Source: Rhodobium orientis (GTDB lineage: Bacteria > Pseudomonadota > Alphaproteobacteria > Rhizobiales > Rhodobiaceae). From it: a DNA stretch of 55,098 nucleotides. A model generated the notes under the pieces. That model had not been told where the DNA came from. It worked only from the letters and a program-made list of their open reading frames with translations, and did not search any database. Location of the stretch: positions 1-55,098 of the forward strand of contig NZ_NPEV01000038.1 of the NCBI RefSeq assembly GCF_003258835.1, read 5' to 3'. A program made the position numbers and the translations under genes. This document shows, piece by piece, positions 32,240-41,435 of the stretch (positions within the stretch are counted from its first letter, which is position 1; each line of letters opens with the position of its first letter).

Positions 32240-33655
32240 ATGTTCTGGCATCATCACAAAGACGCTCTGGTCCGCCATGCAAGGCGGTTCGCGGTCGACA
32301 CGAACGGAAACTTCGCGGTCATCTTCGCCGCCTGCCTGCTGCCGCTCCTGTTGATGATCGGCATGGCGACGGACTACACCTACGCGAGCCGGGTGCGGAA
32401 CGACCTGCAGGTCGCCGTCGACGCGGCGACCCTTGCTGCGACCAAGGCGGCGAGCGCCGGCGAGACCGATCTCGCCGAGCTGAAGCGGGTCGCCGACCAG
32501 TCTCTCCGCGCCAACTTCACGGGCAGCGAAGCCAACGACATCGAAACCGTCGTCACCTTCGATTCGGAGACCGGTGCGGTAAAGGTGGTGGCGACGACCA
32601 AGACCAAGACCGCTTTCATGAAGCTTGCCCATTTCGACACGCTCGACGTCCAGGTCGAGGCGGAAGCCGTCGCCGCCGGCGCCAATGCCGAAGTGGCGAT
32701 GGTGCTCGACGTCACCGGTTCCATGAGCGGATCGAAAATCTCCAACCTGAAGACGGCGGCCAAGGATCTGGTCGACACGCTGCTGGAGGCCAACGGCGAG
32801 GACAAGGGCATCAAGGTCTCCATGGTGCCCTACGCCTATGCGGTGAACATCGGCCAGGCTGCGAAGGGAAAAGTCATCGCGCCGGCCCAAACCGACTGGA
32901 CCGACTTCCTGGAAAACCTTGCCGACCTTCTCGGCGTCGACCCGGACGACAATAACAACGGCTGGGGCTGGGGCTGGGGTTGGGGTTGGGGCAACAATGA
33001 GACCTTCGAGGAACAATACTACGACAAGGTCGAGAACCGGACCGCCTATCGGCAGACCGATCTCTGCGTCACGGAGCGCGCCGGCACCGAGCGGTTCACT
33101 GACGGCGACGATCTGTTCAACAGCCCGATCCTCGACATGACGTATACCGACCCCCAATCGTATACCTGTCCGAATGCCGAGGTGGTGCCGCTGACCACCA
33201 ACCCAACGACCTTGAAGAACAAGATCAATACCCTCAACGCCAGTGGCGGCACGGCCGGCCACATTGGCCTCGCCTGGGGCTGGTACACGATCTCGCCGAC
33301 CCTGGCCGACATCGTCTGGCCGTCCAACCAGCACTCGCCGGCTCCTTACGAGTCCGACGCTTCGGAAGACGAAAAGACGCTGAAGGTGCTCGTGCTGATG
33401 ACCGACGGCGAGTTCAACCAGCAATATTTCGGGGCGTCCTCACGCGACCAGGCCCTCGATCTGTGCGACGCCATCAAGGCCGAGGACGTGCTGGTCTACA
33501 CCGTCGGCTTCCAGGCGCCGAGTTCCGCGCTGCAGATGCTGAAGCAATGCGCCACCAAAACCTCCTACTTCTTCGACGCCAACAGCGGCTCGGAACTGAT
33601 CGCAGCCTTCAACAAGATCGCCGCGGAAACCAAGAAAATGCGGCTTTCCATGTAG
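32240..33655 (+). CDS. TadG-like protein with von Willebrand factor A domain and Gly-Trp repeat
   Basis: 471 residues. The N-terminal TadE/TadG-like segment (FAVDTNGNFAVIFAACLLPLLLMIGMATDYTYASRVRNDLQ) anchors it in the membrane. A vWA domain starts near residue 152 with the metal site DVTGSMSGS. Later MIDAS parts are SGGTAGHIGLAW and LMTDGEFN. Inside the domain, after DPDDNNN, is a repeat of five Gly-Trp pairs between Asn clusters, unusual for the family. Such proteins are often linked to Tad pili or surface assembly, but no tad genes are near. AGGAAACGAG precedes the ATG, and a strong terminator (33696-33725) follows. Confidence 0.87.
   Translation: MFWHHHKDALVRHARRFAVDTNGNFAVIFAACLLPLLLMIGMATDYTYASRVRNDLQVAVDAATLAATKAASAGETDLAELKRVADQSLRANFTGSEANDIETVVTFDSETGAVKVVATTKTKTAFMKLAHFDTLDVQVEAEAVAAGANAEVAMVLDVTGSMSGSKISNLKTAAKDLVDTLLEANGEDKGIKVSMVPYAYAVNIGQAAKGKVIAPAQTDWTDFLENLADLLGVDPDDNNNGWGWGWGWGWGNNETFEEQYYDKVENRTAYRQTDLCVTERAGTERFTDGDDLFNSPILDMTYTDPQSYTCPNAEVVPLTTNPTTLKNKINTLNASGGTAGHIGLAWGWYTISPTLADIVWPSNQHSPAPYESDASEDEKTLKVLVLMTDGEFNQQYFGASSRDQALDLCDAIKAEDVLVYTVGFQAPSSALQMLKQCATKTSYFFDANSGSELIAAFNKIAAETKKMRLSM
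32964..32991 (+). repeat. Five-run G-tract (hexamer repeat) inside the TadG-like gene
   Basis: Five GGGG runs at 32964, 32970, 32976, 32982 and 32988, each separated by 2 nt (CT, CT, TT, TT), a perfect 6-bp period that encodes Gly-Trp pairs. On the coding strand and in the mRNA this meets the rule for a stable G-quadruplex and is prone to slippage in units of two codons. Confidence 0.85.
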
Positions 33656-33695
33656 CTGCGGCTCCCTTGCGGAGACGAGGCAACGCGGTTACCGG

Positions 33696-33725
33696 CGGGC
33701 GGGGTTCGAACCCCGCCCGTTTTTT
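33696..33725 (+). terminator. Rho-independent terminator of the TadG-like gene
   Basis: A perfect 24-nt palindrome (33696-33719) with arms CGGGCGGGG and CCCCGCCCG around TTCGAA, followed directly by six T (33720-33725). It lies 40 bp after the stop codon. The opposite strand lacks a T-tract, so it acts on plus-strand transcripts. Confidence 0.92.
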
Positions 33726-33738
33726 CGCCGGCTATCAT

Positions 33739-34224
33739 TCAGATGGTGATGTCGAGAAACCGGCCCGGTGCGAAAGCCTCGGCGGCGTCGCGTTCCGTCG
33801 CGGGTGTCGACTGGGCCAGGGCGTTTAGCTCCTGGAGCCTTGCGAGCGGCGCTTCCTCAGGGTCGAAGGGCTTTTGCCGGGCCTCCGCAGGCCGCTCGTC
33901 GCCCGGGGCGGTGGCATCTTGCCCGGAGGCTTGCGGCCGGTCCGCCTCGGCGGGGCCTTCGGATGCCTGCAGCGCCCGCAATTCGGCCTGCAGTTCCTTG
34001 ACCTTTTCCTTTGCGTCTTCCTTGTCGCCCTCGCAGGTCGCGCATTGCGCCTCGGTCTGCGCGGACGTGATCTCGGCCGTGACGCGGGCGATTTCCCGGG
34101 CCGTGTCCGATTGCTCGCCGCCGCTTTGCTGTGGGAAGCTGGCGGATGTAAAAGCAGCGGAAGATAGAGCGCCCAGGTCCATGGCTGCCGGTTCAAACTC
34201 GGTTCGTACACGCTTGGTAGTCAT
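33739..34224 (-). CDS. Hypothetical coiled-coil protein
   Basis: About 161 residues, no signal peptide or membrane segment. A central helical stretch (about residues 50-95) with heptad character contains two Cys (QCATCEGD) and runs into KEKVKELQAELRALQ. The flanks are low-complexity, rich in Ala, Pro, Glu and Gln. The start ATG at 34224 follows the first plausible MTTKRVRTEF. I do not recognise a family; the fold and function are open. It ends 14 bp from the terminator of the convergent TadG-like gene. Confidence 0.6.
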   Translation of the reverse strand: MTTKRVRTEFEPAAMDLGALSSAAFTSASFPQQSGGEQSDTAREIARVTAEITSAQTEAQCATCEGDKEDAKEKVKELQAELRALQASEGPAEADRPQASGQDATAPGDERPAEARQKPFDPEEAPLARLQELNALAQSTPATERDAAEAFAPGRFLDITI

Positions 34225-34343
34225 CGGGCCGGACGCGGCATTGCCCGGCGGAACGACATGCAAGTCTAGCGGGCAAGACTTAACGAAATGCAGCAACGGC
34301 GCCCGCCGAGCCGCGGCGGGCACAACCAAGAGGCCCGAAAACC

Positions 34344-35348
34344 ATGGAAAAGATCCGCTGGGGCATCCTGTCGACGGCAAAGATCGGCCTTGAAAAGGTC
34401 ATTCCCGCCATCAAGCGCTCGCGCCACGGCGTTGTGGCGGCGATCGCCTCGCGCGCACCCGGCCCGGCCGAGGAAGCGGCAAAGATGCTCGGCATCGAGG
34501 CGGCCTACGGCTCCTATGAGGAACTGCTTGCCGACCCGGACATCGACGCGGTCTACAATCCGCTGCCGAATCATCTGCACGTGCCCGTGACGCTGGCGGC
34601 CGCCCGCGCCGGCAAGCACGTCCTGTGCGAAAAGCCGATCGCGCTGACGGCGGCCGAGGCCGAGGAGCTGAAGAGCCTGCCGAAGGACCGGCTGGTGATG
34701 GAGGCCTTCATGGTGCGCTTCCATCCGCAATGGCTGCGGCTGCGGGACCTGGTACGCTCGGGCGAACTCGGCGAGGTCAAGGCCGTGCAGTCGTTCTTTT
34801 CCTATTCCAACCGCAATCCGGACGACATCCGCAACAAGGCCGAGATCGGCGGCGGTGGGCTCTACGACATCGGCTGCTATCCGGTGACGGCCGGCCGCTT
34901 CGTGTTCGAGGCCGAGCCGCTGCGCGTCGTCTCGCTGGTCGAGCGGGACCCCGATTTCGGCACCGACCGGCTGACGAGCGCGCTCGTCGATTTCGGCGAC
35001 GGACGGCGGCTCGACTTCACCGTCTCCACCCAGGCAACGCCGTATCAGCGCGTCCAGGTGGTCGGCACGAAACAGCGGGCCGAGGTGCTGATCCCCTACA
35101 ACGCGCCGCAGGGCGCGGAGACGCTGCTGCGGCTCGACGACGGCTCAAGGCTCGGCGAAGGCGCCGGCACGCTGGAGACGCTTCCGGCCTCGGACCAGTA
35201 TGCCGAGGAGGCGGACGCCTTTGCGCTGGCGGTAATGGGCAAGACGGAGCTGCCCTACGGCGTCGACGACGCGATCGCCAACATGCGCGTCCTCGACGCG
35301 CTGTTCCGGTCGGAAAAATCCAATGCGTGGGAGACGGTCGGCGGGTAG
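34344..35348 (+). CDS. Gfo/Idh/MocA family NAD(P)-dependent oxidoreductase
   Basis: 334-residue cytoplasmic dehydrogenase. The Rossmann N-terminus reads IRWGILSTAKIGLEKVIPAI with the following VYNPLPNHLHV and the catalytic-lysine motif HVLCEKPIALT. The C-terminal domain carries GGGGLYDIGCYPV, typical of the family's substrate site. It probably oxidises a sugar or cyclitol derivative; the substrate is not clear. It stands alone between a hypothetical gene and lepA. Confidence 0.92.
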   Translation: MEKIRWGILSTAKIGLEKVIPAIKRSRHGVVAAIASRAPGPAEEAAKMLGIEAAYGSYEELLADPDIDAVYNPLPNHLHVPVTLAAARAGKHVLCEKPIALTAAEAEELKSLPKDRLVMEAFMVRFHPQWLRLRDLVRSGELGEVKAVQSFFSYSNRNPDDIRNKAEIGGGGLYDIGCYPVTAGRFVFEAEPLRVVSLVERDPDFGTDRLTSALVDFGDGRRLDFTVSTQATPYQRVQVVGTKQRAEVLIPYNAPQGAETLLRLDDGSRLGEGAGTLETLPASDQYAEEADAFALAVMGKTELPYGVDDAIANMRVLDALFRSEKSNAWETVGG

Positions 35349-35451
35349 CGGCACGCGTGTGCCGTCTCCATCATTTTCCCTGCATCACCGCCGTGTCAGG
35401 CGTATGGCCCGGCGGTAACGCGCAGTGAATGGCTGTCGGAGCGGATGCGCC

Positions 35452-37257
35452 TCAATCGTCCATCTTCAGGGCCGCGATGAAGGCGTCCTGCGGGATCTCC
35501 ACCTTGCCGAACTGGCGCATCCGCTTCTTGCCTTCCTTCTGCTTTTCCAGAAGCTTGCGCTTGCGGGTGGCGTCGCCGCCGTAGCACTTGGCGGTGACGT
35601 CCTTGCGCATGGCGGAAATCGTCTCGCGGGCGATCACCTTGGCGCCGATGGCCGCCTGGATCGGGATCTTGAACAGATGCCGCGGGATTAGTTCCTTCAG
35701 CTTTTCGCACATTGCGCGGCCGCGCCGGTCCGCCTGGCTGCGGTGGACCAGCATGGACAGCGCGTCGACGGGCTCGCCATTGACGAGGATCGACATCCGG
35801 ACGAGGTCGCCGACCTGGTATTCGGTCAGGTGATAGTCGAAGGAGGCATAGCCCTTGGAGACCGATTTCAGCCGGTCGTAGAAGTCGAACACCACCTCGT
35901 TGAGCGGCAGGTCGTAGACCACCATCGCCCGCGAACCCACATAGGACAGCTCGACCTGGATGCCGCGCCGCTCCTGGCAGAGCTGCAGGATCGCGCCGAG
36001 ATAGTCGTCGGGCGTCAGGATCGTCGCCCTCAGCCACGGCTCGGCGACTTCCCGGACCTTGACCTCATCCGGCATGTCGGCCGGATTGTGCAGTTCGATC
36101 TCGCTGCCGTCGGTCAGCTTGATCCGGTAGACGACCGAGGGCGCGGTGGCGATGAGGTCGAGGTCGAACTCCCGCGACAGCCGCTCCTGGATGATCTCAA
36201 GGTGCAGGAGCCCGAGGAAGCCGCAGCGGAACCCGAAGCCGAGCGCGGCCGAGGTCTCCATCTCGTAGGAAAAGCTGGCATCGTTGAGGCGGAGCCGGCC
36301 GAGCGCGTCGCGCAGGTCCTCGAAATCGGCCGCATCGACCGGAAACAGCCCGCAGAACACCACGGGCTGCGCCGGCTTGAAGCCCTCCAGCGGCTCCGTG
36401 CAGGGGCGCTTTTCCTCGGTGATGGTGTCGCCGACCCGGGTGTCGGCCACCTCCTTGATGGAGGCGATGAGGAAGCCGATCTCGCCCGGGCCGAGGCTGT
36501 CGACCGCCAGCATTTTCGGGGAAAAGACGCCGACCTTGTCGATGTCGTAGACGGCGTCCGTGCCGAGCATCTTGATGCGCTGGTCCTTCTTCATCGTGCC
36601 GTCGATGATGCGGACGAGGACGACGACGCCGAGATAGGAATCGTACCAGGAATCCACCAGCAGCGCCTTCAGCGGCGCGGCCAGGTCGCCCTTCGGCGCC
36701 GGCAGCCGCTCCACGATCGCCTTCAAGACGGCGTCGATGCCGAGGCCGGTCTTGGCCGAGATCTCGATGGCGTCGGAGGCGTCCAGCCCGATCACGTCCT
36801 CGATCTGCTCGCGGACCCGGGCCGGCTCCGCCGCCGGCAGGTCGACCTTGTTGAGCACCGGCACGATCTCGTGGTCGTTGTCGATCGCCTGGTAGACATT
36901 GGCGAGCGTCTGCGCCTCGACGCCCTGGCTGGCGTCGACGACAAGCAGCGAGCCCTCGCACGCGGCCAGCGACCGGTTCACCTCATATGCGAAGTCGACG
37001 TGGCCCGGCGTGTCGATCAGGTTCAGCGTGTAGGTCTTGCCGTCGCTGTGGTCGTAGCGCAGCCGCACCGTCTGCGCCTTGATGGTAATGCCGCGCTCGC
37101 GCTCGATGTCCATGGAATCGAGCACCTGCGCCTTCATCTCGCGCTCGGTCAGCCCGCCGGTGACCTGGATCAGCCGGTCGGCAAGGGTCGATTTTCCGTG
37201 GTCGATATGGGCAACGATCGAGAAATTGCGGATCGTGTCGAATGTCTGTTCGCTCAT
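35452..37257 (-). CDS. lepA: Elongation factor 4 (LepA), ribosome back-translocating GTPase
   Basis: 601 residues, the standard length. G-domain motifs: AHIDHGKST (G1), ERGITIKAQ (G2), DTPGHVDF (G3), LNKVDLPAA (G4). The C-terminal LepA domain ends [19 protein letters not shown]. It binds ribosomes under ionic stress and affects translocation. The ATG at 37257 begins [17 protein letters not shown], the usual start. Divergent from the MarR gene at 37432. Confidence 0.98.
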   Translation of the reverse strand: MSEQTFDTIRNFSIVAHIDHGKSTLADRLIQVTGGLTEREMKAQVLDSMDIERERGITIKAQTVRLRYDHSDGKTYTLNLIDTPGHVDFAYEVNRSLAACEGSLLVVDASQGVEAQTLANVYQAIDNDHEIVPVLNKVDLPAAEPARVREQIEDVIGLDASDAIEISAKTGLGIDAVLKAIVERLPAPKGDLAAPLKALLVDSWYDSYLGVVVLVRIIDGTMKKDQRIKMLGTDAVYDIDKVGVFSPKMLAVDSLGPGEIGFLIASIKEVADTRVGDTITEEKRPCTEPLEGFKPAQPVVFCGLFPVDAADFEDLRDALGRLRLNDASFSYEMETSAALGFGFRCGFLGLLHLEIIQERLSREFDLDLIATAPSVVYRIKLTDGSEIELHNPADMPDEVKVREVAEPWLRATILTPDDYLGAILQLCQERRGIQVELSYVGSRAMVVYDLPLNEVVFDFYDRLKSVSKGYASFDYHLTEYQVGDLVRMSILVNGEPVDALSMLVHRSQADRRGRAMCEKLKELIPRHLFKIPIQAAIGAKVIARETISAMRKDVTAKCYGGDATRKRKLLEKQKEGKKRMRQFGKVEIPQDAFIAALKMDD

Positions 37258-37421
37258 GGCGCCGAAATACCACCGCTTTGGGGCATCGCCAAGCGGATAA
37301 ACGCCTGCCGCGTCCGGCGTTTCGGCGGGCGCGTCCTGGCGCAAGTCCGGTCGATGCCATACGCCAAAGGTTGTATGCCCGGGCCATGCGTACCCGTTGT
37401 TCCGCCGCTGAATCCATGATA

Positions 37422-37436
37422 TGCATTAGTCATGCA
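37422..37436. promoter_or_regulatory. Small dyad over the start of the MarR gene
   Basis: TGCAT (37422-37426) and ATGCA (37432-37436) with a 5-bp spacer; the right arm overlaps the start codon at 37432. Possible autoregulatory site of the MarR protein, but short enough to be chance. Confidence 0.3.
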
Positions 37437-37935
37437 GAATGATGCGCTTGCGAACCGTCTGTCCGCCCTCGCCACCGCGATCGGCGACGCCACATTGGCC
37501 GAAACCGGCGATCTGTCGGAAAGCGCGATCGCGGCGATGATCGCGATCCGCGCCCGCGAGCCGATTTCCATCCAGCACATCGCCGCCGTCGTCGGCCTGA
37601 CCCATTCGGCGACGGTGCGCCTCGTCGACCGGCTGGAAAAGGACTGGCTGGTCCGGCGCCTGCGCCGCAAGGGCCGCGAGGTGATGGTCGAGACCACAGC
37701 CCGCGGCAAGCGCCGGGTCCGCGACCTGCAGGCGCGCCGGGGCGAGATCATCGCGGGCCTCGCCGCCGACCTCTCGCCCGACGAAGCGGCGACGCTTGCC
37801 GGCCTCATCGACCGCCTGCTTACTGCGGCCGTCGACGCCGGCGCCAACCCGCACCGCCTCTGCCGTTTCTGCGACACGGAGGAGGGCGCGGCGATCATGG
37901 CCACCCTTGCGCCGGAAGAGGCGGAAGAGGGCTAG
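37432..37935 (+). CDS. MarR-family regulator with C-terminal CRFCD motif
   Basis: 167 residues. Winged helix: EPISIQHIAAVVGLTHSATVRLVDRLEKDWLVRRLRRKGREVMV. The C-terminus holds HRLCRFCDTEEG with two Cys in CxxC arrangement, found in a subset of MarR proteins and possibly redox- or metal-sensing. Its 3' end overlaps the convergent pentapeptide-repeat gene by 4 bp. Target unknown; it is divergent from lepA. Confidence 0.88.
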   Translation: MQNDALANRLSALATAIGDATLAETGDLSESAIAAMIAIRAREPISIQHIAAVVGLTHSATVRLVDRLEKDWLVRRLRRKGREVMVETTARGKRRVRDLQARRGEIIAGLAADLSPDEAATLAGLIDRLLTAAVDAGANPHRLCRFCDTEEGAAIMATLAPEEAEEG

Positions 37936-39572
37936 CGGAACTCTCCGACCCGCTTGATCCGGTAGAGCGGCTTGCCGAGCACCAGCTCTGCCGCCCGGCC
38001 GACGATCCGTGTCGCCTGGGGATGCTGCGCCAACACCGCCTCGTCGACTTTCTCCATCGTGAACCGGTCGGCCTTGAACGTTTCCGGTTGCGCCGTCTCG
38101 GCCAGGTGCTGAAGAAAATCCTCGCGCGTCACCAGCGCGCCGTCGAGTTCGACCGCCTTCAGGCTTGCACCGGAAAAATCGGTCTCCGCGATGATCGCAT
38201 TGCGGAACGAGGTGCCGGAGATCGAGGCGTTCCGGAAGCTGCTGCCGGCGATGACCGTGCCCTCGAACATCATGGCAAGCCCCTCGACGTTGTCGAACTT
38301 CGTGTCGATGACGAGGCTGTCGGAAAAGTCGGTGCCCGTCAGGCTCGTCGGCATGATCTCCATCGACGGATCGCCCTGATACGGCTCCGGCAGTGAGTCA
38401 TAGCGGAGGCCGGAAAAGTCGCAGCGCATCAGCACCGAATTGGTGAAGCGGGCATGCTCCAGCTCCGCCGCGCCGAACTTGGCCTCGTTGAGGGCGAGGA
38501 AGCGGAAGCTGGCATAGCGCAGCCGGGCGAAGGAGAAGGACATCAGGTTGAGCACCGGCAGACGCACCTCGGCATAGGAGAAATCCGCGCCGACGAAGCT
38601 CAGCCGCTCCGTGTCGTAGATGCCGGAATTGAACAGCATGGAGATCAGCATGCCGCGCTCCGGGCTGACCTCCCGGTCGATAAGGATGCTTTCCGCATTA
38701 TCCGGGCCGTCGAGGGCGAGGACGGAGGGATCGCCGAGGATCTCCGGCCGGCGGGCGAGCGCCAGCTTGTTGAGGGCCTCCGAATCCCGCACGTCGAACC
38801 GCGTGCCCTGCAGGTAGCGATAGGGCCGCACGGCCAGCGAGGCGGCGACCATCCGGCCGCGCAGGCCGACCGAGATTTCATCGAGGGTGAAAACCCGCGC
38901 ATCCCGGCCGTCCTCCTTTGCCAACGTTTCGGTTTCCTCCGCCAGCGCCACGCCGATTTCAACGAGGCTCGGCAGGATCTCCGCGCTCCGCTGCGCCTCG
39001 CTGAGACCGATCTGGGTGGTCAGGAGGTCGTTCTGCTGTTCCAGCCGCGTCGTCTGGATGGCCAGGAGCTCGTTCTGCTGGAAGAGGAGAGCGGTGCCGG
39101 CAAGGGCGGCCATGGCCGCGAGCAGCCCGGTGAGCGAGGCGATCAGCCAGCGCCGCGTCGAGATCCAGGCCCAGCGCGCAAAGGCGAGCCGGGTCAGCTC
39201 CTCCGCCGAGGAAATGGCGTCGTCGGCGCGCCGGTCGGCGATATGGCGCGCCGCCGCGCCGAGCGGCTCGGCGAACTGTTCCAGCGTCGAGTTGGTGATG
39301 CGAAAGACCGCGCCGAGGATCGCTCGGCGAAACAGCAGCAACAGGACGCCGACAAGGCAGACGGCAAAGAGCAGCGCCAGGAGGACGGCGACGACGACGC
39401 CCACATGCTGGGTGAGGAACACGTTGCCGATGATGGTCAGCGGAAAGCCGACGCCGATGCCGAGGGCAAAGAGGAAGAGCCCGAGCCCGATCGGTCCGAG
39501 CCCTTCCAGCATGGTGCGCGTGCGCGCCGCCCCTGGCGTCTCGCCGGGGATTTCGGTTTCCGGATCGCTCAT
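37932..39572 (-). CDS. Pentapeptide-repeat membrane protein
   Basis: 546 residues. Two N-terminal membrane segments (PIGLGLFLFALGIGVGFPL; VGVVVAVLLALLFAVCLVGVLLLL) and a third near residue 145 (LIASLTGLLAAMAALAGTALLF) are followed by a coiled-coil (QQNELLAIQTTRLEQQNDLLTTQ) and a C-terminal pentapeptide-repeat solenoid of A(D/N)LXX type (LSFVGADFSYAEV, AKFGAAELEHARF, SSFRNASISGTSF, TDFSGASLKAVEL). The ATG at 39572 has GGAGGG about 10 bp upstream. Role unknown; such proteins often act as scaffolds. Confidence 0.82.
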   Translation of the reverse strand: MSDPETEIPGETPGAARTRTMLEGLGPIGLGLFLFALGIGVGFPLTIIGNVFLTQHVGVVVAVLLALLFAVCLVGVLLLLFRRAILGAVFRITNSTLEQFAEPLGAAARHIADRRADDAISSAEELTRLAFARWAWISTRRWLIASLTGLLAAMAALAGTALLFQQNELLAIQTTRLEQQNDLLTTQIGLSEAQRSAEILPSLVEIGVALAEETETLAKEDGRDARVFTLDEISVGLRGRMVAASLAVRPYRYLQGTRFDVRDSEALNKLALARRPEILGDPSVLALDGPDNAESILIDREVSPERGMLISMLFNSGIYDTERLSFVGADFSYAEVRLPVLNLMSFSFARLRYASFRFLALNEAKFGAAELEHARFTNSVLMRCDFSGLRYDSLPEPYQGDPSMEIMPTSLTGTDFSDSLVIDTKFDNVEGLAMMFEGTVIAGSSFRNASISGTSFRNAIIAETDFSGASLKAVELDGALVTREDFLQHLAETAQPETFKADRFTMEKVDEAVLAQHPQATRIVGRAAELVLGKPLYRIKRVGEFR

Positions 39573-39734
39573 CGGCGCATGCCCTCCCGTCCCGCAATAC
39601 TGCCAATGATAACCATATGCAGGGCTGCGGCGGAAGCGCGTCGACCGGCCGGAACGGGAGCCGGCGGTTGACGCCTTGCCGCCGGGCACAATTTCCGGCG
39701 TTATAGGGACAAAGCGTTACCGAGGGAGGAGCCG

Positions 39735-40100
39735 ATGACCGAGGAAACCGCACCGGAGACGGCAACGGAAGCGGCAAGCCGCGACGTGCTGGCGATCGCC
39801 GAGGGCTGGCGCGCCGAGGGACGGGAGATGGCGCTGGCGACGGTCGTTCAGACCTGGGGCTCGGCGCCGCGCCCGGTCGGCAGCCATCTCGTCATCGATG
39901 CCGACGGCAATTTCGAGGGCTCCGTCTCCGGCGGCTGCGTGGAAGGCGCCGTCGTCGCCGAGGCCGTCGACGTCATCGCGGAGGGCAAACCGCGCATGCT
40001 GGAATTCGGCGTTGCCGACGAGACCGCCTGGCGCGTCGGGCTCTCCTGCGGTGGGCGCATTTCCGTCTATGTGGAGCGCGTCGACGGGAAATCGTCCTGA
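39735..40100 (+). CDS. XdhC/CoxI-family protein, N-terminal part (separate gene)
   Basis: 121 residues that match only the N-terminal XdhC_CoxI domain: ATVVQTWGSAPRPVGSHLVI and GSVSGGCVEGAVVAEA. In many bacteria this domain is fused to a C-terminal Rossmann domain; here the latter is a separate gene (40737-41435). XdhC proteins deliver sulfurated molybdenum cofactor to xanthine dehydrogenase-type enzymes. GGGAGGAG precedes the ATG. The stop overlaps the start of the LysE-type gene (TGATG), so they are coupled. Confidence 0.9.
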   Translation: MTEETAPETATEAASRDVLAIAEGWRAEGREMALATVVQTWGSAPRPVGSHLVIDADGNFEGSVSGGCVEGAVVAEAVDVIAEGKPRMLEFGVADETAWRVGLSCGGRISVYVERVDGKSS

Positions 40101-40735
40101 TGGCCGGTCTTGAGACTCTTGCCGCCTTCGCGCTGGCGACGCTTCTGTTCGCCTATATGCCGGGCCCGGCACTGCTCTACACGACCGCGCGCACGCTCGC
40201 CCACGGACGCCGCGCCGGGCTCGCCGCCGCTTTCGGCATCCATATCGGCTGCTATGTCCATGTCTTCGCCGCGACCTTCGGGCTCTCCGCCGTCTTCCTC
40301 GTCGTGCCGACGCTCTATCTGGTTCTGAAGCTTGCCGGCGCCGCCTACCTCGTCTGGCTCGGCGTAAAACTGTTTCGCGAGCGCGCGCCCGACACCCAGG
40401 TAGCCGACCTGCCGATGCCGCCGCACCATGGCCGCCGCGCCTTTTTCGACAGCGTGTTGGTCGAGGTCTTGAACCCGAAGGTGGCGATTTTCTTCATCGC
40501 CTTCCTGCCGCAATTCGTCGACCCGGCAGCAAGCCTGCCCGTCTGGTCCCAGTTCCTCATCCTCGGCATGCTCGTCAACCTGACCTTCAGCTCCGCCGAC
40601 CTCGTCGCCGTCGTCTTTGCCTCGAGTCTCAAAGAACGGCTGCAGCGCTCGCCGCGCTGGACCGGCCTCGCAAAGAAATTCGGCGGCGCCGTTCTCGTCG
40701 GCCTTGGCTTCCGCCTCGCCCTGGAAAGGACCTGA
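40100..40735 (+). CDS. LysE/RhtB-family exporter inside the XdhC operon
   Basis: 211-residue inner-membrane protein with about six segments. Family marks: FAYMPGPALLYTTARTLAHGRRAGLAAAFGIHIG near the N-terminus, then AGAAYLVWLGVKLFR and LVEVLNPKVAIFFIAFLPQFVDP. LysE/RhtB proteins export amino acids or similar small molecules. It overlaps the XdhC N-part gene by 1 bp and ends 1 bp before the XdhC C-part gene, so it is a full member of this operon although no link to molybdenum enzymes is known to me. Confidence 0.92.
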   Translation: MAGLETLAAFALATLLFAYMPGPALLYTTARTLAHGRRAGLAAAFGIHIGCYVHVFAATFGLSAVFLVVPTLYLVLKLAGAAYLVWLGVKLFRERAPDTQVADLPMPPHHGRRAFFDSVLVEVLNPKVAIFFIAFLPQFVDPAASLPVWSQFLILGMLVNLTFSSADLVAVVFASSLKERLQRSPRWTGLAKKFGGAVLVGLGFRLALERT

Positions 40736-40736
40736 G

Positions 40737-41435
40737 ATGCAGGCCGATCTCCTTGCCGCCCTCAACGAGGAGCGCCGCGCCCGCCGCGCCGTCATCCGGA
40801 TCGTCGATCTGGATTCCGGCGCCGAGCGGCTGGTGCGCGAGGCCGACGACCTCGGCCGCGATCCGCTCGAAGTCGACCTTGCCGCCCGTTTCCGCTCCGG
40901 CAAGTCCGGCACGGTGGAGACGGAGGACGGCGCCCGGCTGTTCCTCAACGTCCACGTGCCGCCGCCGCGCATCGTCGCCATCGGCGCCGTGCACATTACC
41001 CAGGCGCTCGCGCCGATGGCCGCCATTGCCGGCTTCGACCTCGTCGTCGTCGATCCGCGCACGGCCTTTGCGACGCCGGAGCGTTTCCCCGACGCGCGGC
41101 TGCTCGCCGAATGGCCGGACACGGTGATGGAGGAGCTGGCCTTCGACGCCTACACCGCGCTCGTTGCCGTCACCCACGATCCCAAGATCGACGACACGCC
41201 GCTGATCGCCGCCCTGAACAAGGGCTGCTTCTATGTCGGCGCGCTCGGCAGCCGCAAGACCCACGCCAAGCGCGTCGAACGCCTGACGGAAGCCGGGCTC
41301 GACGAGGAAACCATTGCCCGCATCAAGGCGCCCATCGGGCTAGACATCGGCGCGGCGAGCCCGGCGGAAATCGCCGTTTCCATCCTCGCCCAGATCATCG
41401 AGTCCCTCAGGCGAAAACCGGAGGCGCCGGCGTGA
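40737..41435 (+). CDS. XdhC/CoxI-family protein, C-terminal Rossmann part (separate gene)
   Basis: 232 residues. A short N-terminal region resembles part of the XdhC_CoxI domain, then a Rossmann fold follows: IVAIGAVHITQALAPMAAIAGFDLVVVDPR, VTHDPKIDDTPLIAALNKGCFYVGALGSRKTHAKRVERL and APIGLDIGAASPAEIAVSILAQII, all characteristic of XdhC C-terminal domains. The stop overlaps the GTG start of the next gene. It acts with the N-part at 39735 in maturation of a molybdenum hydroxylase, plausibly the CoxL-type enzyme at 52716. Confidence 0.92.
   Translation: MQADLLAALNEERRARRAVIRIVDLDSGAERLVREADDLGRDPLEVDLAARFRSGKSGTVETEDGARLFLNVHVPPPRIVAIGAVHITQALAPMAAIAGFDLVVVDPRTAFATPERFPDARLLAEWPDTVMEELAFDAYTALVAVTHDPKIDDTPLIAALNKGCFYVGALGSRKTHAKRVERLTEAGLDEETIARIKAPIGLDIGAASPAEIAVSILAQIIESLRRKPEAPA

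Noticed and set aside
39735-41435. A frameshifted single xdhC gene
   Set aside because: A complete LysE-type gene with its own start and stop lies between the two parts, and both parts have proper starts, so they are separate genes.
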